Made by a program: the position numbers and the translations under genes. Positions 6,803-9,216 of a DNA stretch of 9,216 bases are shown here, in pieces. Source of the stretch: CANKHA01 sp034668785 (GTDB taxonomy: Bacteria; Pseudomonadota; Alphaproteobacteria; Rhizobiales; Xanthobacteraceae); the NCBI GenBank assembly GCA_034668785.1, contig JAXDOS010000131.1:1-9216 (forward strand), in the 5' to 3' direction. Under the pieces are notes generated by a model. The model was given only the letters and a program-made list of their open reading frames with translations. It was not told where the DNA came from and did no database searches. Every line of letters begins with the position of its first letter. Position 1 is the first letter of the stretch.

Positions 6803-6826
6803 CCTGGAGCCAAAATTTTGTCCAGG
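6803..6826. promoter_or_regulatory. Candidate operator palindrome in divergent promoter region
   Basis: The arms CCTGGA (6803-6808) and TCCAGG (6821-6826) flank a perfect inner palindrome CAAAATTTTG (6811-6820); only the two bases GC at 6809-6810 break the symmetry. It lies 54 bases upstream of the CoA-transferase start and 166 bases upstream of the DctP start. A long dyad with an AT core between divergent genes fits a dimeric repressor or activator site. No regulator gene is in the window. A second dyad, ATCGC-N7-GCGAT, lies at 6848-6864, and a third (CTACCG / CGGTAG) at 6869-6894. Confidence 0.45.
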
Positions 6827-6882
6827 GCCGGGGTTAGCAGGCTATCGATCGCGTGATTTGCGATGGAACTACCGGCGACAAG

Positions 6883-6910
6883 CTGACACGGTAGGAACCG
6901 GCACATTAAT
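6883..6910 (+). promoter_or_regulatory. Possible sigma-70-like promoter for TRAP operon
   Basis: CTGACA (6883-6888) differs from TTGACA at one base and is followed after 16 bases by ATTAAT (6905-6910), a 4-of-6 match to the -10 consensus. This would give a leader of about 75 bases before DctP. The match is modest and alternatives exist. Confidence 0.25.
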
Positions 6911-6980
6911 GCGGTATAAGCCGCAGAAGAATACGAACAACAGCTGTCGAATGACGGCATATACGGGTTGGATTGGAAAC

Positions 6981-6987
6981 AAGGAGG
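6981..6987 (+). promoter_or_regulatory. Strong ribosome binding site of the DctP gene
   Basis: AAGGAGG lies five bases before the ATG at 6993. It fixes the start of the TRAP receptor against the longer in-frame reading from 6858, whose extra 45 residues resemble no signal peptide. Confidence 0.85.
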
Positions 6988-6992
6988 AAAAC

Positions 6993-8021
6993 ATGACTGT
7001 CAGTCGACGCCGCGTCCTCATGGGCGCTATTGCTGCCCCTGCTATCATCGCCGCGTCTCGGATTGGATCCGCCGCGGCGGCGCAGACGCTGAAGATTTCG
7101 CATCAGTTTCCCGGCGGCACGATCGATCAGGGCGATTTCCGCGACCGGCTCTGCCAAAAATTTGCCGCCGAGATTGAGAAGCGGACGAAGGGTGAGCTTA
7201 CCGCTCAAGTCTACGCCAATTCGTCGCTGATGAAGACCATTCCGCAGTTCTCCGCCGTGCGTAAGGGCGCGCTGGATATGACGCTCTACCCGATCTCTTA
7301 CGGCGGCGGCGAGGTCGCGGAGCTCAACATCGGCAATCTGCCTTGCGTCGTCAGCTCCTACAAACAGGCCAACGCCTGGAAGGCATCTCCGGTCGGCAAG
7401 AAGTTCAGCGATCTGCTCGCCGACAAGGGCGTCATCATGGTCTCCTGGGTTTGGCAGGCCGGCGGCGTCGCCAGCCGGGTCACGCCTATCATCAACCCCG
7501 CGGATGCCAAGGGCTTGAAGGTCCGCGGCGGCAGCCGCGAGATGGACATGGTGTTGCAGGCGGCCGGCGCGACGACCTTGTCGACGCCGTCGAACGAACT
7601 TTATGCCGCCATGCAGACCGGCGCTTGCGATGCCGCGATCACCTCTTCGACCAGCCTGATCTCGTTCCGGCTGGAAGAGGTTGCCAAGAGTCTTACCACC
7701 GGCCGCGGCAAGGCCTATTGGTTCATGCTCGAGCCGCTGCTGCTGTCGAAACAGATTTTCGACGCGCTCACCAAGGATCAGCAAGCCGCCATCATGGCGG
7801 TCGGCCTTGAACTGGAGAAATTCGGCCAGACGGAAGCGAACTCCGACGACCAGAAAGTGGCGGAGGTCTATTCCAAGAAAGGCGCGAAGGTTTCCGACCT
7901 CGACGACGCCGCGCTCGACAAGTGGCGCGCGGTGGCCCGCGATACGGCATGGAAAGACTATGCCGAGAAGACCGCGCTGTCGGCCGAGCTTCTCAAGCTC
8001 TCCCAAGAGGTCAGCGTCTGA
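6993..8021 (+). CDS. TRAP transporter solute-binding protein, DctP family
   Basis: The 342-residue protein has a signal peptide of Tat type: SRRRVLMG at 4-11, a hydrophobic stretch to about 22, and an AAAA-Q cleavage region near residues 27-31. The mature protein has the DctP layout: LKISHQFPGGT at its start, GELTAQVYANSSL (68-79), AVRKGALDMTLYP (88-100), and LKVRGGSREMDMVLQAAGATTLSTPSNELYAAMQTGACDAAI (about 175-216). Arg178 is at the position of the conserved ligand-carboxylate arginine of this family. It is therefore a periplasmic receptor for an organic acid that hands its ligand to DctQM. DctQ follows after an 18-base gap. It diverges from a CoA-transferase gene, which suggests the imported acid is converted to a CoA thioester. 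The ligand is unknown. Confidence 0.93.
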   Translation: MTVSRRRVLMGAIAAPAIIAASRIGSAAAAQTLKISHQFPGGTIDQGDFRDRLCQKFAAEIEKRTKGELTAQVYANSSLMKTIPQFSAVRKGALDMTLYPISYGGGEVAELNIGNLPCVVSSYKQANAWKASPVGKKFSDLLADKGVIMVSWVWQAGGVASRVTPIINPADAKGLKVRGGSREMDMVLQAAGATTLSTPSNELYAAMQTGACDAAITSSTSLISFRLEEVAKSLTTGRGKAYWFMLEPLLLSKQIFDALTKDQQAAIMAVGLELEKFGQTEANSDDQKVAEVYSKKGAKVSDLDDAALDKWRAVARDTAWKDYAEKTALSAELLKLSQEVSV

Positions 8022-8039
8022 TCTGGTAAGCCGACCGCA

Positions 8040-8597
8040 ATGTCTCACGGACTCGACACTGTCGAGCGTAAAGCGAAGACGGCGCCCAAGGAGGGCGCCG
8101 TCATCTATTTGGCCGATCACATCCTGTCGAAGATCAATTATTACATCGTGATCGTGTCATCCGTTGCGCTGGTGGCCGCGGCTTTCGTCCTCACCTACAG
8201 CGTGGTGACCCGCTATTTCTTAAAATACTCTTCCGACTGGCAGGATGAGATGTCGGTGTTCTTGATCGTCGGAGCGATTTTCATGTCTAGCGCCGCAGTT
8301 CAGGCCGAGCGTGGCCATGTTGGCATCGAGGCGCTCGCCAGCATATTGCCGCCACACGTCAATTACGTCCGGCAGATTATGGTCGATTTCGCCAGCTTCC
8401 TGTTCTGCACTTTCTTTGCCTGGAAATCGTGGATCCTGCTGGAAGAGGCCTGGGTCGATGGTTTCCGCTCCGGCTCGACGTGGGGGCCGCCGTTGTGGAT
8501 TCCCTATTCGTTGATGATGACCGGAATGATCCTGTTGAGCATTCAACTGTTGCTGCAAGTCATCGGTGCTTTGCGTCGCCGGAGATCGGCGGCATGA
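8040..8597 (+). CDS. TRAP transporter small membrane subunit, DctQ family
   Basis: The protein has 185 residues and four predicted membrane helices, at about 33-56, 70-87, 112-130 and 152-176, as in DctQ proteins. After the first helix comes the pattern SSDWQDEMSVFLIVGAIFMSSAAVQAERGHVGIEAL (64-99), which matches the typical DctQ stretch with Trp67, Glu70 and the GHVGIEAL helix end. The first 30 residues are a polar, charged cytoplasmic tail, somewhat long for the family. DctQ forms the membrane complex with DctM and is needed for sodium-driven uptake with the DctP receptor. The ribosome site is weak. The stop TGA overlaps the DctM start (ATGA), a sign of coupled translation. Confidence 0.92.
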   Translation: MSHGLDTVERKAKTAPKEGAVIYLADHILSKINYYIVIVSSVALVAAAFVLTYSVVTRYFLKYSSDWQDEMSVFLIVGAIFMSSAAVQAERGHVGIEALASILPPHVNYVRQIMVDFASFLFCTFFAWKSWILLEEAWVDGFRSGSTWGPPLWIPYSLMMTGMILLSIQLLLQVIGALRRRRSAA

Positions 8598-9216
8598 CGG
8601 TATTGTCGATCGGGCTGCTCTATGGCGCCGTCACCCTCATTGTCATGTTCGCCGGGATGCCGATTGCCTTCGCGCTCGGCGCGGTGGCGACGTTGTTCAT
8701 GGTCGCCTTCATGCCGTCGTCATCGGTCGATACCGTCACCCAGAATGTCTATGAGGAGATGGCTTCGATCACGCTGCTGTCGATCCCGCTATTCATTCTC
8801 AAAGGCTCGGCAATCGGGCGGTCACCGGCGGGCAAGGACCTTTACGGTGCGCTGCATGCGTGGCTGCACCGTATCCCTGGCGGCCTCGGCATTGCCAATG
8901 TCTTCGCCTGCGCGCTTTTTGCTGCCATGGCCGGCTCGTCGCCTGCCACCTGTTCGGCCATCGGCTCCGCCGGTATTCCGGAAATGCGCAAGCACGGATA
9001 TTCCGGTGGCTTCGCCGCGGGCATCATCGCCGCCGGCGGGACGCTTGGCATCCTGCTGCCGCCGTCGATCACCATGATCCTCTATGCGGTCGCGGCCGAA
9101 CAATCGCTCGGTAGATTGTTTCTTGCCGCCATCGGACCGGCATTTTTGCTGGTAGCGCTCTTTTCGGCCTACGCGATGTGGCGGTTTCGCCGCGAATATC
9201 GGACTGCAAAAGCCCT
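8594..9216 (+). CDS. TRAP transporter large permease subunit, DctM family, N-terminal part
   Basis: The frame starts at ATG 8594, overlapping the DctQ stop by four bases, and is open to the window end with 207 full codons; DctM proteins are usually about 430 residues, so about half is present. Seen are a first membrane helix (LIVMFAGMPIAFALGAVATLF), SITLLSIPLFILKGSAIGRSPAGKDLY in the 56-82 region, then RIPGGLGIANVFACALFAAMAGSSPATCSAIGSAGIPEMRKHGY, and GFAAGIIAAGGTLGILLPPSI. These blocks are the DctM signature and form part of the sodium- and substrate-binding transport core. It is the ion-coupled permease of the DctPQM system. The 3' end lies outside the window. Confidence 0.93.
   Translation, partial: MTVLSIGLLYGAVTLIVMFAGMPIAFALGAVATLFMVAFMPSSSVDTVTQNVYEEMASITLLSIPLFILKGSAIGRSPAGKDLYGALHAWLHRIPGGLGIANVFACALFAAMAGSSPATCSAIGSAGIPEMRKHGYSGGFAAGIIAAGGTLGILLPPSITMILYAVAAEQSLGRLFLAAIGPAFLLVALFSAYAMWRFRREYRTAKA

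Noticed and set aside
6906..8120. Long minus-strand frame (404 codons) opposite DctP
   Set aside because: DctP on the + strand has a ribosome site, signal peptide and family motifs; the minus frame is a shadow.

Overview
The window looks like chromosomal DNA of an alphaproteobacterium, most likely a Rhizobiales/Hyphomicrobiales member (Bradyrhizobium- or Xanthobacteraceae-like). This rests on high GC with GC-rich third codon positions, a Bug-type solute receptor next to family III CoA-transferases, and a GC-rich multi-hairpin intergenic element of a type common in that group. The lineage is inferred from style, not proven.

Region 1 (1-3408, + strand) is a tight cluster: the C-terminal part of a Bug/TctC-type periplasmic carboxylate receptor, a CaiB/BaiF family III CoA-transferase, a thiolase-superfamily protein of the SCP-x/Ltp type, and a DUF35 zinc-ribbon/OB-fold protein. 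The last three overlap by 1-4 bases or follow closely and are probably co-translated. A reasonable reading is uptake of an organic acid, its activation to a CoA thioester, and cleavage or condensation by a thiolase-like/DUF35 complex. The thiolase-like protein has Gly where thiolases have the nucleophilic Cys, so it may be an aldolase-like enzyme rather than a thiolase. This is the most interesting point of the window.

Region 2 (3409-4625) has a multi-hairpin repeat between convergent genes, then on the minus strand a D-2-hydroxyacid dehydrogenase preceded 47 bases upstream by a tRNA-Phe (GAA) gene with encoded CCA.

Region 3 (4626-5575) is gene-poor. It has at most one doubtful small ORF, a nested hairpin, and a convincing 66-residue two-helix membrane protein.

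Region 4 (5576-9216) has a second CaiB/BaiF CoA-transferase on the minus strand, divergent from a TRAP transporter operon (DctP receptor with a Tat-like signal peptide, DctQ small membrane subunit, DctM large subunit cut by the window end). The shared 244-base divergent region carries a strong palindrome that could be an operator for both sides. Regions 1 and 4 have the same logic: a high-affinity carboxylate receptor or transporter coupled to a CoA-transferase.

No IS element, CRISPR array, phage gene or defence system is visible. I see ordinary catabolic families in a suggestive arrangement, not a clearly new system.
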